From Atlantibacter subterraneus (GTDB taxonomy: Bacteria > Pseudomonadota > Gammaproteobacteria > Enterobacterales > Enterobacteriaceae): a stretch of 64,000 nucleotides of DNA. Below, in pieces: positions 26,944 to 35,282 of the stretch (the first letter of the stretch is position 1; each line of letters opens with the position of its first letter). The DNA lies in assembly GCF_027853245.1 (NCBI RefSeq), contig NZ_JAPTZM010000003.1. One strand, 5' to 3'. A program made the translations under genes and the position numbers. The notes below the pieces were generated by a model. It was not told the origin of the DNA, did not search any database, and was given only the letters and a program-made list of their open reading frames with translations.

Positions 26944-27790
26944 ATTGAAAACTATTACCGTAATCGGTGCGGGCGGCAAAATGGGAATGCGTATTTCGGC
27001 GAATTTCCAGAACAGCGACTATCAGGTGTTTTACTGCGAAAACTCGCCTGCCGCGCAGCAGCAGGTTACTGACAAGGGCCGTGAGCTTTCCGACGCGCAG
27101 TCCGTGGTGCCGGTGAGCGACGTGGTGATCCTGGCGGTGCCGGATATCGTGCTGGGTAAAGTGTCTGAAGCCGTGGTGCCGCAGATGAAACCCGGCGCGG
27201 TACTGCTGACCCTCGACCCGGCAGCGGCCTACGCCAATCTGATCGCCCAGCGCGACGGTATTGAGTACGCGGTGGCGCACCCGTGCCATCCGTCGGTGTT
27301 CCTCCAGCGTTACACCAAAGAAGAACATGCGGATGCCTTCGGCGGCGTGGCGGCGATACAGCACGTGGCGGCCTCTTATGAGACCGGCAGCGACGCGCAG
27401 AAAGCCGAACTGAGCAAGGTCATCAGCTGCATGTACGGCCCGGTAGAGCAGGTGCACTGGGTGACGGTAAAACAGTTGGCTTACCTGGAGCCGACGCTGG
27501 TGGAAACCGTGGCCTGCATGGTCGGCGCGTTTATGAAAGAAGCGCTGGATGAAACCGTCAAGCACAGCGGCGTGCCGGAAGAAGCGGCGAAAGCGATGCT
27601 GTACGGCCATATCCAGATTGCCCTGGCCGTGGCGTTCCGCGCCACCAACCCGTTCTCCGATGCCTGCATGATCGCCATGGAGTATGGCCGCGAGAAAATT
27701 GTTAAGCCGGACTGGAAAGTGATTTTCGAAGAGCAGGAACTGGATAAAGTGATTGCCCGGATGCTGAAAATCGATAGCATCAAGCGTTAA
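26933..27790 (+). CDS. apnO: NAD-dependent dehydrogenase, likely D-apionate oxidoisomerase (ApnO-type)
   Basis: 285-residue protein: N-terminal Rossmann fold (ITVIGAGGKMGMRIS, residues 8-22) and an all-alpha C-terminal domain of the 6-phosphogluconate-dehydrogenase type (about 150-285). I recall this architecture for D-apionate oxidoisomerase ApnO, which forms 3-oxo-isoapionate with NAD+. The start at ATG 26933 has GGGAG seven bases ahead; the longer frame from 26882 lies inside the preceding gene. Last gene of the operon, followed by a hairpin. Another hydroxyacid dehydrogenase activity remains possible. Confidence 0.72.
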   Translation: MSAELKTITVIGAGGKMGMRISANFQNSDYQVFYCENSPAAQQQVTDKGRELSDAQSVVPVSDVVILAVPDIVLGKVSEAVVPQMKPGAVLLTLDPAAAYANLIAQRDGIEYAVAHPCHPSVFLQRYTKEEHADAFGGVAAIQHVAASYETGSDAQKAELSKVISCMYGPVEQVHWVTVKQLAYLEPTLVETVACMVGAFMKEALDETVKHSGVPEEAAKAMLYGHIQIALAVAFRATNPFSDACMIAMEYGREKIVKPDWKVIFEEQELDKVIARMLKIDSIKR

Positions 27791-27797
27791 TCAACAG

Positions 27798-27832
27798 GCT
27801 CTGCCGCGATTTGTGCGGCAGAGCATCGTTTT
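27798..27832 (+). terminator. Probable terminator after apnO
   Basis: A perfect 10-bp stem (27798-27807 with 27815-27824) and 7-base loop are followed by a short T-run (TTTT, 27829-27832). The U-tract is weak, so partial read-through into the regulator gene is possible. Confidence 0.6.
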
Positions 27833-27916
27833 CGGCATAATGTTTAAAATTTGGTACAATTTGCGGCTATCGTAATAGAATTAATCACTTCCCCCTCAAT
27901 GGAGAACGCGCCTCGC

Positions 27917-28879
27917 ATGGACAAATCCAGCCAGAGCCAGGATTTTGAACTACTCACCGAGATCGCTATTGCGTACTACTGCGATGAGGTGACTCAGGAA
28001 GAGATCGCGAATCGTTTTGGTTTTTCCCGCATCAAAGTTGGACGCCTGCTTAAGCGCGCCAAAGAAGAGGGCATTGTTGAAATCAATGTTCGCTACCACC
28101 CGGTGTTCAGCACTCAGCTTGAAAAGCAAATGCAGGAGCGTTTCCCGATAAGCCGCGCGTTGATCGCCCTCGACCATAACGATGAAGATGAACAGCGTCG
28201 CCAGGTGGCAGCTCTGGTATCCGGCTATCTCGCCAATAACCTGCGCGACAATATGGTGGTGACCGTCGGCCAGGGCCGCAATGTGGCAGCAGTGGCAGAA
28301 TACACCAGCCCGATTCAGGCCAAAGATTGCCGCTTTATCTGCGGGATCGGCGGTACGCACCGCACCGGCGACGTGATTAACGCCGACCACATCAGCCGCC
28401 TGCTGGCAAAAAAATACGGCGGCAGCAGCGAGTCGCTGTACGCGCCCGCCTATGTGGAAAACCCGGAGCTGAAAGCCGCGCTGATGCGCAACGGCACCAT
28501 CAAAGAGACCCTCGATCGCGCCCGCAAAGCGGACATCGCGCTGGTGGGCATCGGCGATATGAACGAGAACAGCTATATGGTCAAGCTGGGCTGGTTCACC
28601 CCGCAGGAGATCAACGACGCCAGCCTGCACCAGGGCGTGACCGGGGATATTGCGGGGTATGACTTTTTTAACGCCCAGGGCAAACACGTTAATACCGTGA
28701 TGGATGACCGGGTTATCGGGCTGAGCGTGGAAGAGCTGCGCCAGATCCCCTGCGTGATTGCTATTGCCTCAGAGAACACCAAGGCGATGTCGATTATGGG
28801 CGCGTTGCGCACCGGGGCGATTGATATTATCGCCACCAGCGCGCGTAATATCCGCACGATTTTAAGTATGACCCAGTAA
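27917..28879 (+). CDS. SorC/DeoR-family sugar-responsive transcriptional regulator
   Basis: 320 residues: N-terminal helix-turn-helix (TQEEIANRFGFSRIKVGRLLKRAKEEGIVEI, about 25-57) and a C-terminal sugar-phosphate-binding domain of the SorC/CggR type (TVGQGRNVAAVAEY, GIGDMNENS, LRTGAIDIIATSARN). Such regulators are usually relieved by a phosphorylated pathway intermediate, here plausibly L-erythrulose-1-P or a following tetrose phosphate. The start was placed at ATG 27917 (MDKSSQSQDF) with GGAG 12 bases ahead; ATG 27899 is an alternative. It is probably the regulator of the divergent cluster, acting on the repeats at 21845-22077. Confidence 0.85.
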   Translation: MDKSSQSQDFELLTEIAIAYYCDEVTQEEIANRFGFSRIKVGRLLKRAKEEGIVEINVRYHPVFSTQLEKQMQERFPISRALIALDHNDEDEQRRQVAALVSGYLANNLRDNMVVTVGQGRNVAAVAEYTSPIQAKDCRFICGIGGTHRTGDVINADHISRLLAKKYGGSSESLYAPAYVENPELKAALMRNGTIKETLDRARKADIALVGIGDMNENSYMVKLGWFTPQEINDASLHQGVTGDIAGYDFFNAQGKHVNTVMDDRVIGLSVEELRQIPCVIAIASENTKAMSIMGALRTGAIDIIATSARNIRTILSMTQ

Positions 28880-28895
28880 GCGTTGCGGATAATAA

Positions 28896-28924
28896 CCGGG
28901 AGCCTTTCGGCTCCCTTATTTTTT
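28896..28924. terminator. Bidirectional terminator between regulator and iutA
   Basis: GGGAGCC/GGCTCCC stem (28898-28904 with 28909-28915), TTTC loop, followed by TTATTTTTT on the plus strand. It lies between convergent genes and overlaps the stop of the receptor gene. The minus side lacks a long U-run, so it acts mainly for the regulator. Confidence 0.75.
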
Positions 28925-31121
28925 AGAACAGTACCGAGTAATTCACCCCAAACGTCCGTCCGCGACCCTTATAGGTATACAGATCGGCAGCACCGTATGT
29001 CGGGCTGTACAGCCCTGGCGCGCGCTGCCCCCAGGTGGTGGTGTAATCCTCATCCAGCAGGTTCTCAACGCTGAAGCTCACTTTACCCACCGGCAGGTTA
29101 TAGCTGCTCAGCACGTCAATGGTGTTATAACCGTCGATTTTCTTGCCGGCGCTGTCGGTCAGGTCAAAGGTTTGCTGGGTCTGCACGCGCAGGCTCCAGT
29201 CGCCCGGTGCCCAGCCCACATACGCGGTGGCTTTAGACGGGCTGGCGGCGTCGACGGTGAGTTTTTCCCACTTGCCGTCCTGTTTGGTTTCCGACTTGAT
29301 CACGTTAAAGGTTGCGCCGGTGCTCCAGTCGCTGTCGGCAAAGAAGTAATCCACCGCGCCTTCAAGCCCGTAAATACGGCGTTTATCATCGTCGAGATTA
29401 ATGGTCATGTCGGTTTTGTTGATGGAAATCGTTTTGTCGGACAGGGAATAGTAAGCCGCCAGCTGAGTACGCAGATTATCCCCGGTATAACGCCAGCCGA
29501 GCTCATAAGCGTTCACTTTGATGCCGTCCAGCGTTGAGTCGTTAACGTTAACGCTGTTCAGCAACTGGTAATGACCGTTATTCAGACGGTAAGTGCCGGA
29601 ACCGTAATACTTGGCCAGATCCGGGATTTCAAAGCCCTGGGAGAAGTTAAACCAGGTTTGCTGGCGTTCAGTCAGGTGTGCCAGCAGACCGGCGTTAAAC
29701 AGGAAGTTGTTATAGTCGGTTTTGCCGCCGGGCACCGCGTCTGCGGAGGTCGCCGCGCCGGTGGCAATCGCCTGCTGCTGGGCGTAACCGACAAAATCAT
29801 CCACTTTGTTTTCAGTATGCTGGTAGCGCACGCCGCCGCTCAGGGTAAAGATGTCGTTAATGTCATAGCTGGTTTGCAGGAACGGCGCGAGGTTGGTGAT
29901 GCTGTAGCTCGGATAGCGTCCCACGTTGTAGCTGTTATCCAGCGTCATCCCGCCGGACTGCTGGGCTTTCGCCAGGTCGAAGAACTGCTGGTTGGCGTCG
30001 AAATTTTCATGTTCAGCATCCACGCCGTAGGTCAGATTCAGTCTATCGAACAGCGTGCTGTTAAGCGTCAGTTTGCCGCCGTAAAAATCGGTTTTCTGCT
30101 GGGAAGCGCCAATGCTGGTGACGCCGGTACGGCCCAGGGTCGGGAACGGATAAAAGGTCAGCGATTCATCACGATAATAAATCTGCGCTACTAAATCCTG
30201 GCCCCAGAAATCGGTGTTGGAATATTGCAGATTGATTAAGTGACGTTCGGTGGCCGGGATACGATCGGAATCGAGATTGCTGGCGTTATACGCGTTGCCC
30301 TGGCCGGTAACGGCGGAGAAGTTACGGCCCAGATACAGACCGTGATCGCCATCCGCCTGGCTTTTGTAGTACTGGGTGGTGAGCTGGAGCTGCTGGGTGT
30401 CATTAATATTAATCGTCCCGGTGCCCATCACGTCCAGACGATCGGAATACTGTAAGCCGGTCTGGGTATTATCGATGATGACTTCATCGCCGTTACCGTC
30501 ATACCAGCCGCCAAAACGCTGGTACGAGACCGACATGCGGCCCGATGCGTTATCGTTGCCGCCGCTTACCGCTGCCGCAACGTTTTCATCATGATCGTTA
30601 TGGCTGTTAAAGCCGCTTTTACCGCCCAGCTGGAGTTCGACTTCCTGCTCCGGCTGGCCTTTTTTGGTGACGATATTAATCAACCCGCCGGTACTGCCGC
30701 CGCCGTACAGCGACGTCGCGCCGGAAATGACCTCGATGCGATCGATATTAAACGGATCGATGGCGTCCAGCTGGCGGCTGTCGGTACGCGATGAATTGAG
30801 GCGCACGCCGTCCACCATCACCATCATCGAACGTCCGCGCATATTCATGCCGTAGTTGGTGCGGCCCTGGCTGCTGACGTCCATCCCAGGGATAAGCTGA
30901 GCGAGGATCTCTTTGATCTCTTTGCCGCCCTGCATCTGCTGTTCGATTTCCTGTTTTTCGATCACCCAGGTAGTTTGCGCCATATCGGTGGCGCTGCGGT
31001 GCGCGCGGTTGGCAGACACCACCAGGGTATCGTCTTTGGTATCAGCAGCGAAAGCAGGCGTGGAGAGCATGGCAAGCAGCACGGGGTTCAGCACCCAGCG
31101 GGTACGGCGGTTGGCTATCAT
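28923..31121 (-). CDS. iutA: TonB-dependent ferric-siderophore receptor, IutA-like
   Basis: Outer-membrane receptor of 732 residues, the same length as the aerobactin receptor IutA and clearly alignable with it from end to end (AQTTWVIEKQEIEQQMQGGKE, INIVTKKGQPE, GRGRTFGVNYSVLF). Signal peptide about 1-25 (ends AFA), TonB box DTLVV at 31-35, plug domain to about 170, then a 22-strand barrel ending in Phe. No aerobactin synthesis genes are nearby; a hydroxamate xenosiderophore is the likely ligand. Divergent from a siderophore-interacting reductase with Fur-like boxes between. Confidence 0.85.
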   Translation of the reverse strand: MIANRRTRWVLNPVLLAMLSTPAFAADTKDDTLVVSANRAHRSATDMAQTTWVIEKQEIEQQMQGGKEIKEILAQLIPGMDVSSQGRTNYGMNMRGRSMMVMVDGVRLNSSRTDSRQLDAIDPFNIDRIEVISGATSLYGGGSTGGLINIVTKKGQPEQEVELQLGGKSGFNSHNDHDENVAAAVSGGNDNASGRMSVSYQRFGGWYDGNGDEVIIDNTQTGLQYSDRLDVMGTGTININDTQQLQLTTQYYKSQADGDHGLYLGRNFSAVTGQGNAYNASNLDSDRIPATERHLINLQYSNTDFWGQDLVAQIYYRDESLTFYPFPTLGRTGVTSIGASQQKTDFYGGKLTLNSTLFDRLNLTYGVDAEHENFDANQQFFDLAKAQQSGGMTLDNSYNVGRYPSYSITNLAPFLQTSYDINDIFTLSGGVRYQHTENKVDDFVGYAQQQAIATGAATSADAVPGGKTDYNNFLFNAGLLAHLTERQQTWFNFSQGFEIPDLAKYYGSGTYRLNNGHYQLLNSVNVNDSTLDGIKVNAYELGWRYTGDNLRTQLAAYYSLSDKTISINKTDMTINLDDDKRRIYGLEGAVDYFFADSDWSTGATFNVIKSETKQDGKWEKLTVDAASPSKATAYVGWAPGDWSLRVQTQQTFDLTDSAGKKIDGYNTIDVLSSYNLPVGKVSFSVENLLDEDYTTTWGQRAPGLYSPTYGAADLYTYKGRGRTFGVNYSVLF

Positions 31122-31197
31122 CAGTTGTTATTCCATTAAGTTACGTGCTTTGCCCCGATAAAGACGCAGCACAAGCGGTTGCAGATGCTTTTATTTG

Positions 31198-31235
31198 AAT
31201 TGGTAATTATTCTCATAATGATATTTATTACATTT
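31198..31235. promoter_or_regulatory. Fur-box region between iutA and the SIP gene
   Basis: AT-rich stretch with overlapping Fur-like 19-mers. The best, 31214-31232 (CATAATGATATTTATTACA), matches about 14 of 19 positions of GATAATGATAATCATTATC, and the preceding TAATTATTCTCATAATGAT segment gives a second weaker match. It is placed so that both divergent iron genes can be repressed by Fur-Fe2+. Confidence 0.65.
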
Positions 31236-31342
31236 ACAAAGACAAGCGTTTTTGCAATATTTGCTTGCAAATCTTCATTAATATTTCCTTATTTATTGAG
31301 GGGTTATCAGCCCGCTCATCCGTTCTGCAAGGATCCATTGCT

Positions 31343-32218
31343 ATGGCCGCCAGCTATCGACTCTTTGACCTCACGCTGAAATCGCGTCATCAGATCACCC
31401 CATCGCTGCTGCGCTGCGTGTTTACTGGCGACGAGGTGGCGCAGATGAAGCATGAAGCGCCGGACCAGCGCATCAAATTGTTGTTCAGCGAAAACGGCGC
31501 GTTTCCCCAGGAGTTAGGGGAGGGGGATAACTGGTATCAGGATTACCTGGCTCTGCCGAAAGAGATCCGGCCTGTGATGCGTACTTACACGCTGCGGGCG
31601 TTGCGCCGCGACGCGCGGGAGATGGACGTCGAGTTTGTTTTGCACGGGGAAAACGGTCCGGCATCGCGCTGGGCGACTCACGCATGCCCTGGCGAGCGGT
31701 TGCTGGTGGTGGCACCGGACGCGGCGTTTGACGGCGACAGCGGCGGCTATGAGTGGGTGCCGCCTGACAATATGAATCAGGCGCTACTGATCGCCGACGA
31801 AACCGCGCTGCCTGCTGCCCTGGGCATTCTTGAACAGCTGGCGAAATCCGCGCAACCGCCTGCGGTGCAGGCGTTTATCGAAGTGCCGCATAAAGAAGAT
31901 ATTCATGATGTAAGCGCGTTTGGTTTTGCCCGCGTACACTGGATTGCGCGCGAATCCGATCGCTATGGCGAAGCGCTGCTGGACGAGGTGAAAGCGAGGG
32001 TAGATATTCCTGCATGGGCGCAGTGCCATGCGCAATCGCTGGCGTCTAGTAGTCTACTGGAGGACGAAATCTGGGAGCGTGCAGAAGGTCAAAAACCGTT
32101 TTACGCCTGGGTTGCCGGGGAGTCGTCCACGGTAAAAAATCTGCGCCGCTATCTCACCGGCGAACGTAATCTCGACCGGGCCTGCGTCAACTTTATGGCG
32201 TACTGGAGTCATAAATAG
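31343..32218 (+). CDS. Siderophore-interacting protein (FAD-dependent ferric-siderophore reductase)
   Basis: Cytoplasmic flavoprotein of the ViuB/YqjH (SIP) family that reduces ferric siderophores to release Fe2+. It has 291 residues: FAD-binding barrel with RPVMRTYTLRALRRDAREMDVEFVLHG (the R-x-Y-T/S FAD motif) and GPASRWATHACPGE, then an NAD(P)H-binding half (LIADETALPAALGILEQL) and the C-terminal WVAGESSTVKNLRRYL. The start at ATG 31343 has AAGGA ahead; the frame opens at 31265. Its pairing with the receptor suggests import and iron release from the same siderophore. Confidence 0.9.
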   Translation: MAASYRLFDLTLKSRHQITPSLLRCVFTGDEVAQMKHEAPDQRIKLLFSENGAFPQELGEGDNWYQDYLALPKEIRPVMRTYTLRALRRDAREMDVEFVLHGENGPASRWATHACPGERLLVVAPDAAFDGDSGGYEWVPPDNMNQALLIADETALPAALGILEQLAKSAQPPAVQAFIEVPHKEDIHDVSAFGFARVHWIARESDRYGEALLDEVKARVDIPAWAQCHAQSLASSSLLEDEIWERAEGQKPFYAWVAGESSTVKNLRRYLTGERNLDRACVNFMAYWSHK

Positions 32219-32220
32219 CG

Positions 32221-32895
32221 TTATTCCTCCAGCGGCGCGATCAACTCCGCTCCCTGATTTCTGATATTCCCGACGCTGCGGGTCACCGGATGCCAGCTAA
32301 AATCGCCAGCCGGAACCGCGCCGTCTTTGGCAATCTCTTCGGCTTCTTTGCCGCCGATATCCTGGCTCATCCACGCCAGCGCCGCTTCGGGCGTTAGCAC
32401 CAGCGGGCGTCGGTCGTGGATATCGATCAGCCCCTTATCCGCGGCGGCGGTAACGATCAGAAAGCCTTCGTTTTCATCGCCGCGCTCAAACGGGGTACTG
32501 CCAATGGCGGCGAAAAACAGCGGTTTCCCGTCCTGGCGATAAATAAAATACGGCTGCTTTTTATCGCCATCTTTTTTCCATTCAAACCACCCATCGGCGA
32601 AAACAATCGCCCGGCCATGCTGCCAAAGCGGCTTGAACATGCGGCTGGAAGCGGCGGTTTCGACGCGTGCGTTAATCAGCGGCGCTTTATCCCACCACCC
32701 CGGCGCGTAACCCCAGTGGACGGGGTCGAGATGCAGTTGCTCCTCGCGCTCGTTTAACAGCAGCACTTTGGTGCCGGGCGCGACGTTATAGCGGCCAATG
32801 GGTTCAGGATCGTAAGGAATATCGCGTGCTAACTCTTCAGCCAGTTGGCTGAGGTAAGCTTCACGCGTTTGCGCCTGGGCGAAGCGTCCGCACAT
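32221..32895 (-). CDS. yedK: Abasic-site DNA-protein crosslink protein YedK (SRAP/HMCES family)
   Basis: SRAP-domain protein that forms a covalent thiazolidine bond with abasic sites in single-stranded DNA and shields them. It has 224 residues with Cys2 exposed after Met removal (MCGRF), N75 (INARVET), E105 (GWFEWKK) and H160 (DIHDRRP), the same numbering as the E. coli active site. It ends two bases past the SIP stop in convergent orientation. In K-12 yedK is elsewhere on the chromosome. Confidence 0.94.
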   Translation of the reverse strand: MCGRFAQAQTREAYLSQLAEELARDIPYDPEPIGRYNVAPGTKVLLLNEREEQLHLDPVHWGYAPGWWDKAPLINARVETAASSRMFKPLWQHGRAIVFADGWFEWKKDGDKKQPYFIYRQDGKPLFFAAIGSTPFERGDENEGFLIVTAAADKGLIDIHDRRPLVLTPEAALAWMSQDIGGKEAEEIAKDGAVPAGDFSWHPVTRSVGNIRNQGAELIAPLEE

Positions 32896-32943
32896 AGTGA
32901 CCTCCGGTGTTTAAGGGAAGTATAGGTGCCAAATCGCAGGCAT

Positions 32944-32970
32944 AAAAAAACCAACCGCAGTGGGTTGGTT
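32944..32970 (-). terminator. Terminator of the tRNA-Pro gene
   Basis: AACCAACC/GGTTGGTT stem (32949-32956 with 32963-32970), 6-base loop and a T-run on the minus strand, just downstream of the tRNA CCA end. Confidence 0.9.
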
Positions 32971-32984
32971 TTCTTAGGGAATTT

Positions 32985-33061
32985 TGGTCGGCACGAGAGG
33001 ATTTGAACCTCCGACCCCTGACACCCCATGACAGTGCGCTACCAGGCTGCGCTACGTGCCG
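32985..33061 (-). tRNA. proL: tRNA-Pro (anticodon GGG)
   Basis: 77-nt tRNA with encoded CCA (32987-32985), acceptor CGGCACG/CGTGCCG, D-stem GCGC, T-arm GGAGGTTCAAATCCTCT and anticodon GGG at 33027-33025. It is nearly identical to E. coli proL. It keeps the U30-U40 mismatch of that tRNA and carries a compensatory U28-A42 pair in place of C28-G42. yejM lies upstream, as in E. coli. Confidence 0.98.
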
Positions 33062-33075
33062 ATTTGTGGTCGCTA

Positions 33076-33103
33076 ATACTACCTGTTTCCACGCTGATTG
33101 CAA
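33076..33103 (-). promoter_or_regulatory. Promoter of proL
   Basis: On the minus strand TTGCAA (33103-33098) and TAGTAT (33081-33076) are separated by 16 bases, followed by a GC-containing discriminator (GCGACC) before the tRNA, typical of stringently controlled stable-RNA promoters. Confidence 0.7.
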
Positions 33104-33137
33104 GGGCAGGCTTGCCGAGTGATTTATAATTAATCAA

Positions 33138-34901
33138 TCAGTTAGCGATAAACCGTTTTTCGTCGGTCAGCACCTGCAATAGCAAGCCCAATTGCGGTTT
33201 GGTTTCCTTCACTTTTTCACCAGCTGGATTATAAATCTGATATTTACCGCTATTTTCCAGCACCACCGTCTGGTCCTGCGTGGTAATCGCCAGCGTCAGG
33301 GCATCCGCGCTGACCACCCAGTTATTCTTACGCGTCGGTGCAAACAGGTCTTCACCCTGGGAATACTCATTGGCGCTGGTACGCACATGCAGCAAACGTT
33401 GCATCAGGGTCGTCATTACATCCTGATGGTCGGTCAGCTTGCCGACGCGCTGGGCAGGCGTGCCCGGCCAGTGAACCACCAGCGGCACCTGCAGATGCGA
33501 GCGCGACCAGTCAAAGCGATCGCGTTCTTCACCCAGCGGCACGCCGTGGCCTGCCGTGACGATCACGACGGTATTTTCCAGCTTGCCCTTGCTTTGCAGC
33601 GACGCCAGGATCCGCTGAATTTGCGTATCCACGTCGCCAGCCGCGCGGCTATATCGACGTGCGAAATCTTTTTGCTGAGTATCGGCAGGCAAGTTAGTGC
33701 CGTTCAGCGCCACCCAGGAGAACCAGCGGTTATCCTCGGAGGCATATTGATTTAGCCAGTTGATCCAGCGCGAGGCAGTCTGTTCATCAGACTGGTTCTG
33801 CGCCGCAGGCAGCGAGAAATCAGACAGCAGCGCCTGGCGGTACAGCGAGCTGTTAAAGCCGTCCGAGGCGAACAGGCCCAACTGGTAGCCCTGCTGGTTC
33901 AGCGCCGTGATTAGCGCTGCCGGAATACGCGCCGACAGCACCCCATCCATATACGCCGGCGAGATGCCATAGAACAGGCCAAAGATACCGTTGTCGGTGG
34001 CGTTGCCGGAACTCATATGCTGGGTAAAGTTAACGTTCTGCGCGGCGAACTGCGCCAGGGCAGGCATCTGCTGCTCAAAGCGTGAATAGTTCAGGCCATC
34101 GACGGTGATCAGCAGGACGTTGTGACCCGCGCCTAAATCGCGGTAACGCAGCTCGCTAAGCGGATACTGCACCGACACCGCTTCCGGATTGCCTTGCTCC
34201 ACCAGACGGCGCTGATATTCCGCCGCATCCAGCAGGCCATGCTTCTCAAGAAAGCGTCGCGCGGTCATCGGGTACGAGAGCGGCAGGTTAGCACGTTGCA
34301 TGGTTATCGGACGGTAGAAATTGGCGTCTGCCCAGATATAGGCCACGTGGGTGACGATAAACGACACGAAGAAGAAAATCGCTACCGGGCGCGCGTAGTG
34401 CCGACGACGCGAGAGACTGCGCAATTTCTGCCAGCTCCAGGTCGCGAACAGCATTTCAATCAGTAAAATTACCGGCACGCTGATAAACATCAGCTGCCAG
34501 TCGCGGGCCATCTCGCTCTGGTCAGGGTTGATGACCAGCTCCCACACCACCGGATTGAGGTGCAGGTGAAAACGGGTAAATACTTCGCTGTCGATCAGCA
34601 GCAGCGTCAGGCCGCTGGTGGCCAGGATCGCGGATAAAAAACGCATCAGCCGCTGCGACATGACGATGAAGGTCAGCGGAAACAGGATCAGCAGGTAGCT
34701 GGCGAACACCAGAAAACTAAAGTGCCCGACCAGGCTGACATAGGAGTAAACACGTCCCACCAGGGTGGTGGGCCAGTCGGCGACAAACAGATAGCGGCTA
34801 CCGACGACCATGGCCATCAGAATATTAAACAGGGCGAACCAGTGCCCCCAGCTGATCATCTGGGAGACTTTTTCACGGTAGCGCTGACGGTTAGTCACCA
34901 T
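33138..34901 (-). CDS. yejM: Inner-membrane LPS-homeostasis protein YejM (PbgA/LapC)
   Basis: Essential membrane protein that senses periplasmic-leaflet LPS and modulates LapB/FtsH degradation of LpxC. It has 587 residues (586 in E. coli): five N-terminal membrane helices (about 20-190), a basic linker, then a periplasmic sulfatase-like domain (VLLITVDGLNYSRF, SSGNATDNGIFGLFYGISP, VVIVTAGHGVPLGEE) that lacks full hydrolase chemistry in the family. It follows yejL by 19 bases on the same strand, as in E. coli. Confidence 0.96.
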   Translation of the reverse strand: MVTNRQRYREKVSQMISWGHWFALFNILMAMVVGSRYLFVADWPTTLVGRVYSYVSLVGHFSFLVFASYLLILFPLTFIVMSQRLMRFLSAILATSGLTLLLIDSEVFTRFHLHLNPVVWELVINPDQSEMARDWQLMFISVPVILLIEMLFATWSWQKLRSLSRRRHYARPVAIFFFVSFIVTHVAYIWADANFYRPITMQRANLPLSYPMTARRFLEKHGLLDAAEYQRRLVEQGNPEAVSVQYPLSELRYRDLGAGHNVLLITVDGLNYSRFEQQMPALAQFAAQNVNFTQHMSSGNATDNGIFGLFYGISPAYMDGVLSARIPAALITALNQQGYQLGLFASDGFNSSLYRQALLSDFSLPAAQNQSDEQTASRWINWLNQYASEDNRWFSWVALNGTNLPADTQQKDFARRYSRAAGDVDTQIQRILASLQSKGKLENTVVIVTAGHGVPLGEERDRFDWSRSHLQVPLVVHWPGTPAQRVGKLTDHQDVMTTLMQRLLHVRTSANEYSQGEDLFAPTRKNNWVVSADALTLAITTQDQTVVLENSGKYQIYNPAGEKVKETKPQLGLLLQVLTDEKRFIAN

Positions 34902-34920
34902 AACGTATTAACTGTGTTCC

Positions 34921-35148
34921 TTAATGCGCGTCGTCTTCACGAACCGAAGACTTTAACGCTTCGGCAAACGAGTGAGCAAGCGCCTGGCGCTGGGACGGGC
35001 TGATGCTGGTATTGATAAGATTGGTCACCATATTACCGAGCACCATCAACGACAGGTCGGTCGGCGCCTTATGCTTTTCCAGCACGTTCACCATTTCTGT
35101 AAGCAGCGCTTCTACGCGTTCATCACTATAGCGGGAGAGTTGTGGCAT
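34921..35148 (-). CDS. yejL: UPF0352 small protein YejL
   Basis: 75-residue conserved enterobacterial protein of unknown biochemical role (MPQLSRYSDERVEALLTEMVNVLEKHKAP; E. coli has 75 residues). No signal peptide or membrane segment; it looks helical and cytoplasmic. First gene of yejL-yejM, divergent from yejK across 134 bp. Confidence 0.95.
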   Translation of the reverse strand: MPQLSRYSDERVEALLTEMVNVLEKHKAPTDLSLMVLGNMVTNLINTSISPSQRQALAHSFAEALKSSVREDDAH

Positions 35149-35282
35149 AAATCTACGTCAGTTAAGTTCGAGAAAGTCCGATATATTACCGTAGCAACGG
35201 TAATATTTCCCCATTTTTATCAGAGTTGCAGCGGACGTCGGTCAGTGGTTGAATACCGCCCGGCCTAAAAGGAGAGTTTATC

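Noticed and set aside
28923..31121. CirA identity for the TonB-dependent receptor
   Set aside because: cirA is near lysP in E. coli, but this protein has 732 residues (CirA about 663) and aligns with IutA along its full length, including the plug and the C-terminus.
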